Position numbers and translations under genes: made by a program
The notes under the pieces: model-generated
Seen by the model: only the letters and a program-made list of their open reading frames with translations
Database searches by the model: none
Told to the model about the DNA's origin: nothing
Shown: positions 1 to 6,578 of the stretch, one piece after another
Layout: every line of letters begins with the position of its first letter
Numbering within the stretch: position 1 is the stretch's first letter
Source: Deltaproteobacteria bacterium RIFOXYD12_FULL_50_9
Lineage (GTDB): Bacteria > Desulfobacterota > Desulfobulbia > Desulfobulbales > CALZHT01
Direction of reading: 5' to 3'
Length of the DNA: 11,935 nucleotides
Assembly (NCBI GenBank): GCA_001799225.1
Contig: MGTA01000240.1
Span: forward strand, 5,058-16,992

Positions 1-1064
1 GCAGCCAGCCGGCCGATTGAGGCAAGCCTGCTGTTATGCTGAACCTCGGCAAGAATACCCTCCCGTTTCTCATCAGATTCCCGGATCCGATCGGCCAGAA
101 GGTTCGCCGTACGCCAAACCACTAAAAAACCCAACAGCAACCCCCCGAACAAAGTCAGAACAAGCTGCCTTTGGAAAAAAGCCCAGTTTGAACCATAGGC
201 ATAACCCTTGCGGATGATGACCAGAATCCACGGTGTTCCCTCTATCCGAACCAGAGCATGCATGGAACGATTACCACCTGTCAGCATCTCGTTAATAGCG
301 ATCCCGGTTTTTCCAGGCAATGTATTATCAACATGATAGTTTTCGACCTTGCCGTAAAAAGTTGAAGCGGTCTGCAATATTCCTTCGTTATCGATTATAA
401 AAATATCATCTGTCCGTTCGGTGACAACGGCTTCGATATATTTATCAAGTGTCGAGGTGTCGAGACTGGCGCGCAGAACCCAGAATTTCTCCTCGTCAGG
501 GATCTTCCGACTAACCGCAATGACAAAATGCGGGGCCTTCCGATATCCCATGAACACCTTGCTGATATACATCCGACGGGCCACGGCCATCATCAGCCAT
601 TCCGTATTGATATAGTTCTTGCCCTGCAGGTTATAGGGACCGACATAGGTGTGCTGAATGCCTTCCGAATCAATAATACCAAGATCAACCACCCCGGGAT
701 AGACATTGCGCAGACGGGTAAGGAGTTGCCCGAGGTACTGACGGTCCGACATATCCTTATAGGTGTGTTCGCTGGCGAGAAACGAGATGATCAACTGCTG
801 TTCGCGCAGAAAAGCCTCAATCGTCTTCTTGGCGCTTTCGGCATTCCAGCGCAGATTCTCCACCTCTTCCTTCTCAAGAAGATCGCGGTACTGATAGTAG
901 CCGATGCCGGTGGTTAGCAGAAGCGGGATAACCGTGATAGTGCTGATCACCAGAAGCAGGGTCAAACGAAAACGCCGGTAGCGCTCACGCACGGTCAGGG
1001 TCTCTCCGAGCTCCGCTGGACCGAGCAGCACCATTTTCATGAATTTTTGAAAAATCTCAACCAT
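1..1064 (-). CDS. Membrane sensor histidine kinase with periplasmic dCache-like domain (partial, C-terminus outside window)
   Basis: This frame reads without a stop from an ATG at 1064 down to the window edge (354 complete codons). It shows a cytoplasmic N-terminus, a transmembrane segment at about residues 34-57, an extracytoplasmic domain at about 60-295 and a second transmembrane segment at about 299-318. The extracytoplasmic part has the feel of a double-Cache ligand sensor: a long first helix, then IIDSEG near 130 and IIDNEG near 223, each opening a PAS-like strand pair. After the second membrane segment comes a linker helix and then NSRLASIGRLA, which is how the HisKA dimerisation helix begins in NtrC-family kinases. 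The phosphoacceptor His is just beyond the edge. An in-frame stop at 1085-1083 and no other start codon between it and 1064 fix the N-terminus, but no Shine-Dalgarno sits at a normal distance from this ATG. The gene lies 99 nt downstream of the hybrid kinase and may share its transcript. The ligand is unknown. Confidence 0.85.
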   Translation of the reverse strand, partial: MVEIFQKFMKMVLLGPAELGETLTVRERYRRFRLTLLLVISTITVIPLLLTTGIGYYQYRDLLEKEEVENLRWNAESAKKTIEAFLREQQLIISFLASEHTYKDMSDRQYLGQLLTRLRNVYPGVVDLGIIDSEGIQHTYVGPYNLQGKNYINTEWLMMAVARRMYISKVFMGYRKAPHFVIAVSRKIPDEEKFWVLRASLDTSTLDKYIEAVVTERTDDIFIIDNEGILQTASTFYGKVENYHVDNTLPGKTGIAINEMLTGGNRSMHALVRIEGTPWILVIIRKGYAYGSNWAFFQRQLVLTLFGGLLLGFLVVWRTANLLADRIRESDEKREGILAEVQHNSRLASIGRLA

Positions 1065-1095
1065 GCGAGTCTCGTATTCCGTTTATCAACGTCAT
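1057..1095 (-). CDS. Possible 12-codon leader ORF coupled to the sensor kinase
   Basis: The only good ribosome binding site upstream of the kinase (AGAGGAG, about 1100-1106) is placed for an ATG at 1095, not for the kinase ATG at 1064. The ATG at 1095 opens a frame of 12 codons (MTLINGIRDSHG) whose stop codon lies just past the kinase start, so the two frames overlap. This is the arrangement expected if a short leader peptide delivers terminating ribosomes to the kinase start. It is equally compatible with chance, since a frame this short has no coding statistics. Confidence 0.3.
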   Translation of the reverse strand: MTLINGIRDSHG

Positions 1096-1163
1096 ATTTC
1101 TCCTCTCACCTTTCAAAATAAGATCGGCTGATCGTTTATCCATTTTGCATACATGCCGTTGAA

Positions 1164-3395
1164 CTATCTCTGGCCGGCAGCCAAAACCCGACTGACGATC
1201 TGCAGAAGATCATCAAGGATGTATGGCTTGGCCAGCATCTCTTTAAATCCGTATTTCCGGAAGTTGGCTAGAATCCCATCCTCGGAATAACCGCTTGACA
1301 CGATTGCCCGGATATCAGGATCCATTTTTTTCAGTTGCTCAAAGGTCTCCATACCGCCCATGCCGCCGGGAATGGTCAAATCAAGGATAACCAGATCAAA
1401 GGGTTGCCCGGATTCCTTTGCAGCTTGGTAGGTGCTTATCGTCGCCTGGCCATCACCGGTGGTAACAATCATGAATCCTTTTTCCTCAAGGAAGTTGGTA
1501 GTGATCTCTCTGATCATCTCATCGTCATCCATGAGCAAAACCTTGGCCGCGCCAGGCAGGATTGCTGCTTCATTCTCCTCAACACTGGCGCCAACCGCCA
1601 GAAAATTCGGCTCCGCCGGCAGGTAGAAGACAAAAACCGAGCCCTGCCCGGGTGTTGAGTCCACGGTAAACGCCCCACCATGTTTCCTGATTATGGCATA
1701 GCTGGTGGCTAACCCGAGTCCGCTGCCGGTCGATTTAGTGGTAAAATACGGATCAAAAATCTTATCGATAATCTCCGGAGTGATACCGGTACCATTATCG
1801 ACAAACATCACCTCAACATAGGGTCCGATGGCAAGCCCCAAGACCTCCGGTTGTTCGAGCGAAACATTTTCAGCGACAACCACAAGTTCCCCTCCCCCAG
1901 GCATGGCCTGTTGGGCGTTGATCACCAGGTTATTGACAACCTGACTTATTTGGTCTGCGTCAATGTTGGTCGGCCATAGAGGGTCGGCAATCCGGAAGGT
2001 ACATTTAATATTTGAGCCGCGCAGGGCAAAAAGGCAGGTCTCTCTTAGCAACTCCTTGACCGAAACAATATGACGGTGCGGGATTCCCCCTTTTGAAAAA
2101 GTCAATAACTGCTGAGTAAGAGACTTGGCTCTGCTAATGGCCTTTTCAGCTCGACTCAGACAATCACTTGCCTTGGAATCCGACTCTGAATACATCCGGG
2201 CCAGACCGATATTGCCGATGATGGCAGTCAACAAGTTATTGAAGTCGTGCGCTATCCCACCGGCCAGAATGCCAAGAGACTGAATCTTACGGGCGTTCAA
2301 CAGCTCGATCTCCTGTTTTTTTTCAGCGGTGATATCTCTGAACACCACGACTACCCCAATGGCCTTTTTGTCAAGGCCGGTTATCGGTGCGCCACTGAGC
2401 GAGATAAGATACTCTGTCCCATCCTCACTGATTAAAATTGTACTGCTGGTCCGCTCGATCTTCTTGCCGCTCGCCAGAATCTCGCGCGGCAAATCAATAC
2501 AGGCTCGGCGATCAGTCTCTTCGGCCACCCAGAAAATTTGGCAGGCCGGCTTCCCATATGCTTCGCTCTGGCTCCAACCGGTAAGTTTTTCGGCCAGCCG
2601 GTTCATCATGACGATCCGTCCGACAATATCCGTAGTGATAACCCCTTCGGCAATACTGCTCAAGGTCACAGCCAAACGTTCCTTTTCGGCGGCCAAAGCC
2701 GCCTCGGCTTGTTTCTGCGAGGTGATATCCATATATAAAAGGACTAACCCCTTGACCGACTGATCCTTTTGACTGACGATCGGCGTCGCCACTATATTAT
2801 AGTGCCTCTTATATATTCGCCAATCTGCCACGGAAACCGATGCGGTATTCTTAATTGCATTCTGAAACGGACAACTATTTGATTGTTTCCAGTCCCGGCA
2901 AAGCACCTCGAAACACTTTTGTCCGATGGGATTATCCTCTGGCGAGAGAAACATCTGCTTGAAGTTGGCATTAAAGGATTGGATCCGCATCTCGGGGTCC
3001 ACCACCAGAATCCCACCGCCCACCGCCTCAAAAATTGCCTGAATCTCGCCGACAGCGGTTTCAAGTTTTCGATTGGTATATTGCTGGTGTTCAAGGATCT
3101 GCTTAAAAGCATCGGCTACGATTCCGATCGGATCAATCGCAATCAGGGTCTTATCATCCAGCTCTTCAGGACGCAAAGGAATCGTGCCGATAACTAAAAG
3201 GAGCTGGTCCACTTTTTTCCTGATATATTCGGTTGCCTCCTGGTGTTGCCGAACCAACTTCCGCCGGTCAATCAGCAGTTCATTCACCAAGCAGGCAAGC
3301 GGAGCGAATTCGCCGGCAGTGACAGGTGTTGGAAGTTGTTCACTGTTACTGGCGACTGCCTGGCGGACAAGCGCGATAAACTCTTCGCCGGTCAT
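1164..3395 (-). CDS. Soluble PAS-PAS hybrid histidine kinase with C-terminal receiver domain
   Basis: This 743-residue protein has no membrane segment. An N-terminal helical part (1-110) is followed by a PAS domain (about 118-228, with cysteines 161, 166 and 175), a second PAS domain (about 237-357), HisKA with the H-box at 380-387 (AGGIAHDFNN, phosphoacceptor H383) and HATPase_c. The ATPase has its N-box near 488-493 (NNLVINA), G1 DNGTGI at 533-538, the F-box IFDPYFTTK at 547 and G2 GSGLGL at 557-562. A receiver domain covers about 617-740, with acidic residues 623-625, phosphoacceptor D672, S700/S701 and K723 in LAKPY. All catalytic positions are present, so it should autophosphorylate and pass phosphate to its own receiver. 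No output domain is present, so a partner must act downstream. Its ATG overlaps the stop of the TusA-like gene by 4 nt (ATGA), which implies translational coupling and a role linked to sulfur uptake. The signal sensed is unknown. Confidence 0.95.
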   Translation of the reverse strand: MTGEEFIALVRQAVASNSEQLPTPVTAGEFAPLACLVNELLIDRRKLVRQHQEATEYIRKKVDQLLLVIGTIPLRPEELDDKTLIAIDPIGIVADAFKQILEHQQYTNRKLETAVGEIQAIFEAVGGGILVVDPEMRIQSFNANFKQMFLSPEDNPIGQKCFEVLCRDWKQSNSCPFQNAIKNTASVSVADWRIYKRHYNIVATPIVSQKDQSVKGLVLLYMDITSQKQAEAALAAEKERLAVTLSSIAEGVITTDIVGRIVMMNRLAEKLTGWSQSEAYGKPACQIFWVAEETDRRACIDLPREILASGKKIERTSSTILISEDGTEYLISLSGAPITGLDKKAIGVVVVFRDITAEKKQEIELLNARKIQSLGILAGGIAHDFNNLLTAIIGNIGLARMYSESDSKASDCLSRAEKAISRAKSLTQQLLTFSKGGIPHRHIVSVKELLRETCLFALRGSNIKCTFRIADPLWPTNIDADQISQVVNNLVINAQQAMPGGGELVVVAENVSLEQPEVLGLAIGPYVEVMFVDNGTGITPEIIDKIFDPYFTTKSTGSGLGLATSYAIIRKHGGAFTVDSTPGQGSVFVFYLPAEPNFLAVGASVEENEAAILPGAAKVLLMDDDEMIREITTNFLEEKGFMIVTTGDGQATISTYQAAKESGQPFDLVILDLTIPGGMGGMETFEQLKKMDPDIRAIVSSGYSEDGILANFRKYGFKEMLAKPYILDDLLQIVSRVLAAGQR

Positions 3396-3685
3396 GGCAG
3401 ACCCCCTTTATCGGAACCTGTAGTTCGCCATATCTCAATTGTGTAATATCCTGTCGCATGCACGACTGCAACGGTGTAACCCATAGCACGGGCAGTGCCG
3501 GGAATAGTAACTGTTGCCTCCCGATTGTCCGTCATAATATGCAATTTTGCCGCACCACCCAACAAGGCTGAACGATGGGTGTTCATGTTCTCCAGGGCGA
3601 CCAGCAGGGTGGCAGGACAGACCTGCCCCCGAACATCAAGGGTAATTGTTTGCAAAACCGGCAATTCCTGAATGGATTTTTCCAT
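3392..3685 (-). CDS. TusA/YeeD-family sulfur carrier protein
   Basis: This 97-residue cytosolic protein has the TusA fold signature. A first strand (TITLDVRGQVC) leads to the sulfur-carrying cysteine C23 at the N-terminus of a long helix, and the second half resembles the family's usual beta-alpha-beta. Family members take a persulfide sulfur on this Cys and hand it on. In E. coli the homologue YeeD works with the permease YeeE in thiosulfate uptake. Here the motif is C-P-A-T rather than the classical C-P-x-P; threonine at that place is also known in a branch of the family (CPYT types), so the protein need not be inactive. A ribosome binding site (AAGGGG) overlaps the permease stop codon, the start lies 3 nt after that stop, and the end overlaps the hybrid kinase start by 4 nt. 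Function as partner of the adjacent permease is inferred from these facts. Confidence 0.9.
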   Translation of the reverse strand: MEKSIQELPVLQTITLDVRGQVCPATLLVALENMNTHRSALLGGAAKLHIMTDNREATVTIPGTARAMGYTVAVVHATGYYTIEIWRTTGSDKGGLP

Positions 3686-3688
3686 CTG

Positions 3689-4819
3689 TTACCCCTTGCC
3701 GACCTTATTGTTAAGAATTCTAAGCAAAATAATCCCGCCCAACCAGGTACCAGGAACCAGGCCAACTAAAAACAGCAATGATTGCATGGCAAAGATGGGA
3801 ATCCCACCCAACAGGTGCCAGATGTTGCAGCTAGGGGTCATCCGGGCGGCAAGGCCTAAAATCACTCCGCCGGCAAAGGCTGTGACAACCTGTTTAATCG
3901 GCACTTTGTAGTAAACGGTAAACTCCTTGAGCTGCAAAGCCGAAAAATAGCTGCCCAGAATAATTCCGACTATGACCGGAAACTGAATGAACCAGATAGA
4001 ATCAATTTCAGGACCGGGCCCGCCCTTGAGCGTTACTCCGGTAAAAGGGTGAACAACATCAAGCGACATAACCTTGAAATACTGCACACTGCTCACATGA
4101 CTCGGGGAAAATACATTTTCAAGCATGGCGGCCAGTTTGACATAGGTGGTTGTAATCCCAAGAGGCACGCCTACCGCCAGATAAGAGAAAAGCCCGAGCA
4201 GGGCCAGAATAATAGCAGTTTTCCAAGGTTGGATATATCCCTTAACCTCGGCAGGTCTTTCCCATTTATCCTGCCGGTGCCAGTTCCAGAGAACCACCAT
4301 GGAAGGTAGACAAAACAGGATAACAAGCCCTAAAGGGTCTATGCCTAAAAGCTGTGGTATGGTGATGGAGCCTTTGAAAAAAGTGCTCGCCTTGACAAAT
4401 GGCCCCCACCAGGGATGGATCTCGGCATAGAGTCCGCATCCGCAGATCAGACCGATAAACGCGACCAGGCTGATGATACTGCCGGCCCCCATCTTGTAAA
4501 GAGTGCCGACAACACAACCACCAGCCAGCACCATGCCGACACCGAAAACAAAACCGCCGATGAGATTGGCTGGAGAGGGAGCACTGAGAATAGGAAAAGG
4601 ATATAAAGGCAGCAGGCCGGACTGCCTGGCAATTTCAAATATCACTGCCGTAAATACAATCTGTAAAAAAAGGATCCGCAACATGAACATATTGCGAAAC
4701 ATGATAGCGTTTCTAAACATCCCGGCCAGGCAGTAATCGGAACGGTACATGACAAATCCAGCTATCAGGCCGACTAGCAATCCAAAAATAACCATGAGCA
4801 ATGTTGAACTGGTTAGCAT
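3689..4819 (-). CDS. YeeE/YedE (TsuA-type) thiosulfate/sulfur transporter
   Basis: This is a strongly hydrophobic protein with many membrane segments. From the ATG at 4819 it is 376 residues long. It carries the three cysteines typical of thiosulfate permeases of the TsuA/YeeE family, each next to a membrane-entering loop: C30 (SDYCLAG), C102 (AGGCVVGT) and C331 (TPSCNIWH). In the family these line the path along which thiosulfate is relayed into the cell. The open frame extends to a TTG at 4909, but that codon has no ribosome binding site and lies upstream of the transcription start predicted from the TTGACA/TATTTT promoter at 4909-4937. An ATG at 4867 also lacks a binding site. The ATG at 4819 is preceded by AAAGGA at a rather long spacing of 12 nt and gives an N-terminus that goes straight into a membrane helix, so I prefer it. 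The TusA-like carrier follows after 3 nt. Confidence 0.9.
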   Translation of the reverse strand: MLTSSTLLMVIFGLLVGLIAGFVMYRSDYCLAGMFRNAIMFRNMFMLRILFLQIVFTAVIFEIARQSGLLPLYPFPILSAPSPANLIGGFVFGVGMVLAGGCVVGTLYKMGAGSIISLVAFIGLICGCGLYAEIHPWWGPFVKASTFFKGSITIPQLLGIDPLGLVILFCLPSMVVLWNWHRQDKWERPAEVKGYIQPWKTAIILALLGLFSYLAVGVPLGITTTYVKLAAMLENVFSPSHVSSVQYFKVMSLDVVHPFTGVTLKGGPGPEIDSIWFIQFPVIVGIILGSYFSALQLKEFTVYYKVPIKQVVTAFAGGVILGLAARMTPSCNIWHLLGGIPIFAMQSLLFLVGLVPGTWLGGIILLRILNNKVGKG

Positions 4820-4908
4820 CGGTAGATCCAATCCTTTGAGAGAACTAAAGTTGCTCGCAAGACGCATTGCCGCAGGTATATGCCCAATTCTTGATTGTAT
4901 CGAACTCA

Positions 4909-4937
4909 AAAATAGCTGGTATTGGTATAACTGTCAA
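4909..4937 (-). promoter_or_regulatory. Sigma70-like promoter for the sulfur-uptake/kinase operon
   Basis: On the minus strand TTGACA (4937-4932, six of six consensus bases) is followed after exactly 17 nt by TATTTT (4914-4909, four of six). The predicted transcription start is near 4902. This lies in the gap between the SAM-fold gene and the permease gene and points at the permease. It suggests that permease, TusA-like carrier and hybrid kinase have their own transcript, independent of the upstream SAM-fold gene. No clear operator was seen around it. Confidence 0.5.
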
Positions 4938-5038
4938 AAGATATTAAAGGGATACCTGCTGTTAACAACGATTGGCCACTCCAATTGGTCCTATAAAATC
5001 AAATTTGCTGACATCAACCATCAATAAGTCAGGTGCAG

Positions 5039-5821
5039 TTACTCGCCCTGCGGCATAATCACCTCTAAAAACGCCTGAAAATTAATGAAAAACTCAGCAC
5101 AGAGGGCCTGGGCTACTGGTCGGAATCGTGCAACATCCTCCAGCATGGCCGGGTTGTTAAATCCCAGGAGGATAGCATTGCCGCGATCTGCATCAAGAAT
5201 GAGAGAGCGGCAGGCCCCGGCAAACACCCGGTTAAGTCGGTCGCGGCACAGAGGAAAATTACCCGAAGACCCGGTCCAGAGATTAAAAGCAACAATACCA
5301 TCCTTGCTCAGACAACTTCGGGCGGCGGCCATGAATTTCAAATCCGCCACCGCATCCATCCGGCTTGCTTCGTCGTATACATCAACCAGGAGCAGGTCAT
5401 ACCTGCCATCTGCACCACCCTGACGATCCAGAATGTACTGCCTGCCATCGCCGCAGATAATATTGAGGTTGGGATGATCGACTGCCAGGCCAAAAAATTG
5501 TTGAGCGATCCGGATTACCCCCTGCCTGATCTCGACGACGCTGATCCGGCAATCAGGACAGGCACGCAACAGAAATCTGACAATCGAACCGCCGCCTAAA
5601 CCGATGAGCAAAAGCTGCTCGGGGCGGCGGCAAAACATCAGAACACTCATCATGGCCCGGGAGTAGTGGAGGGCTAGATCCTCGGGAAAATCATGAAAAA
5701 GACTACTCTGCACCGCCGTCTTCCCGAAGTAGAGAGAGCGCGTCAACACGGTATCAGCCACCACTAAATCACCAAACTCATCCATGCCCCGGAAAACAAC
5801 CTGCCCTGGGTAATCCGCCAT
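5039..5821 (-). CDS. Spermidine-synthase-like SAM-fold protein
   Basis: This 260-residue cytosolic protein has the Rossmann fold of the spermidine synthase/methyltransferase group. After a beta-rich N-terminal part (about 1-65), LLLIGLGGGS (about 70-79) is the nucleotide-binding glycine loop. E97 (SVVEI) ends the second strand, GDGR at 124-127 is the adenine-side motif, and YDLLLVDVYD (141-150) is the fourth strand with the acidic pair where spermidine synthases hold the amine substrate. The classical GGGDG loop is replaced by GLGGGS, so polyamine synthesis is not assured. Many such proteins are orphan paralogues of unknown substrate. I chose the ATG at 5821 because AAGGAAGGG lies just in front of it; the longer frame to a TTG at 5896 has no such site. 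It precedes the sulfur permease on the same strand, but a promoter lies between them, so a functional link is uncertain. Confidence 0.8.
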   Translation of the reverse strand: MADYPGQVVFRGMDEFGDLVVADTVLTRSLYFGKTAVQSSLFHDFPEDLALHYSRAMMSVLMFCRRPEQLLLIGLGGGSIVRFLLRACPDCRISVVEIRQGVIRIAQQFFGLAVDHPNLNIICGDGRQYILDRQGGADGRYDLLLVDVYDEASRMDAVADLKFMAAARSCLSKDGIVAFNLWTGSSGNFPLCRDRLNRVFAGACRSLILDADRGNAILLGFNNPAMLEDVARFRPVAQALCAEFFINFQAFLEVIMPQGE

Positions 5822-5930
5822 CGCCCTTCCTTTTTCTTCATCCCGGCCCCATCCGGACAAACTGGAAAATGACCTTGATGCTATATTTTTCTGCAACCCC
5901 TGTTAGTCCCCCCTGAGGGATAAAAACGTT

Positions 5931-5970
5931 CAAAAAAAATATTTCTCTAAAGGCCAAAAAAAAATATTTC
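5931..5970. repeat. Two direct A-tract repeats in the divergent intergenic region
   Basis: CAAAAAAAATATTTC (5931-5945) is repeated, with one more A, at 5955-5970. The copies start 24 nt apart, a little over two helical turns. They lie between the two divergent genes. Phased A-tracts bend DNA and often act as upstream promoter elements or as binding sites for nucleoid proteins. That role here is inference. Confidence 0.45.
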
Positions 5971-5978
5971 GAATTTCC

Positions 5979-6010
5979 AAAAGTGTTGTATAGAATTATT
6001 CTACACTTTT
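5979..6010. promoter_or_regulatory. Interrupted palindrome upstream of the 105-aa membrane protein gene
   Basis: AAAAGTG (5979-5985) pairs with CACTTTT (6004-6010), and inside it TAGAAT (5991-5996) mirrors ATTCTA (5998-6003) around a single T; TTGTA (5986-5990) is left unpaired on one side. It ends 48 nt before the ATG at 6059. It could be an operator, since a weak promoter-like pair TTTCCA (5974-5979)/TATTCT (5997-6002) with 17-nt spacing overlaps it. The T-run that follows would also fit a weak AT-rich terminator. The choice cannot be made from sequence alone. Confidence 0.35.
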
Positions 6011-6058
6011 TTGTGTTACGAAGCGAATGTCTAAAATGCTTTCCATGGAGGAAACACC

Positions 6059-6376
6059 ATGCACCTGCTCGTTCCAACGTTCCTGATCATTGCCATCGCC
6101 GTTGAATGCCGCATCCCGTCGGCCTGGCTCTTTCTTCTATGCCTGCTGACCGGCATGCTCTTTGTGACTATCCACCGCTCTATGATTGGCAAGAGCGAGG
6201 ATGCGCCGATCGGCATCTCGGTCCTGGTGGTTGTTCTGGCAGCAGCCGTCGGCATCATGATTCCAAAGATGTTTATCATGCTCATGCAGCTTTCCGGACT
6301 ATTCGCAGCCGGCACTATCCTGCGCATCGGCATCAGCGAAGCACTGGGACACAGTCCGAAAGCCGCCCATCACTGA
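6059..6376 (+). CDS. Small hydrophobic membrane protein of unknown function
   Basis: I do not recognise this 105-residue protein. It has three or four hydrophobic stretches: about 3-16, 20-38, 51-70 and 71-90. A short charged loop between the second and third (HRSMIGKSEDAP) and a hydrophilic histidine-rich tail (GHSPKAAHH) complete it. The start is well supported by GGAGG at 6047-6051, 7 nt before the ATG. The size and layout would fit a holin-like or small accessory membrane protein, but there is no motif to choose. It is the first plus-strand gene after the divergent intergenic region and lies about 200 nt upstream of the CFI-box surface protein, so it may belong to the same locus. Confidence 0.75.
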   Translation: MHLLVPTFLIIAIAVECRIPSAWLFLLCLLTGMLFVTIHRSMIGKSEDAPIGISVLVVVLAAAVGIMIPKMFIMLMQLSGLFAAGTILRIGISEALGHSPKAAHH

Positions 6377-6394
6377 TTTTTGGCGCGTAATAAT

Positions 6395-6530
6395 CAGGTT
6401 GTTCAGGCTGTAGACTGCTGGCTTTTGTTGACCATATGAGAGCACCCCATTGGAATCTCTTTAAGTTTTGCAGGTCACGCATAATCTTCCGCTACAGCCT
6501 AGCACCTGGAGTCTAAGTCCTATCTGAACA
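6395..6530 (+). repeat. Inverted repeats forming two alternative stems upstream of the CFI-box gene
   Basis: The stretch between the membrane protein gene and the surface protein gene holds long-range complementary segments. AGGCTGTAG (6405-6413) is matched exactly by CTACAGCCT (6492-6500), extended by CAGGT (6395-6399) with ACCTG (6504-6508). A second set uses the same left side: TGTTCAG (6400-6406) with CTGAACA (6524-6530), and TAGAC (6411-6415) with GTCTA (6511-6515). The two sets overlap and exclude each other. A 6-bp hairpin CTGATT/AATCAG (6373-6397) also overlaps the upstream stop codon. No T-run follows, so a plain terminator is unlikely. A structured leader RNA or the relic of a palindromic element is possible. 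Confidence 0.45.
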
Positions 6531-6578
6531 GTTACATTTGCTGAAAGTACTCCTCACACTTTAACATCCTGGTTCTGC

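Noticed and set aside
528..917. Plus-strand open frame of 129 codons
   Set aside because: It is antisense to the dCache sensor kinase, which has a convincing membrane and sensor layout on the minus strand.
2329..2763. Plus-strand open frame of 144 codons
   Set aside because: It lies opposite the PAS domains of the hybrid kinase and has no protein-like motif or binding site.
4960..5000. Terminator between the SAM-fold gene and the permease, suggested by GATTGG/CCAATT
   Set aside because: The stem is only about five to six pairs, imperfect, and has no T-tract on either strand.
5876..5930. Sigma54 promoter suggested by GGGACT...TTGC upstream of the SAM-fold gene
   Set aside because: The GG and GC elements do not have the required 10-nt spacing.
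6031..6333. Minus-strand 100-codon frame opposite the small membrane protein
   Set aside because: The plus frame has a strong ribosome binding site and coherent hydrophobic segments; the minus frame is rich in M/R/T without structure.
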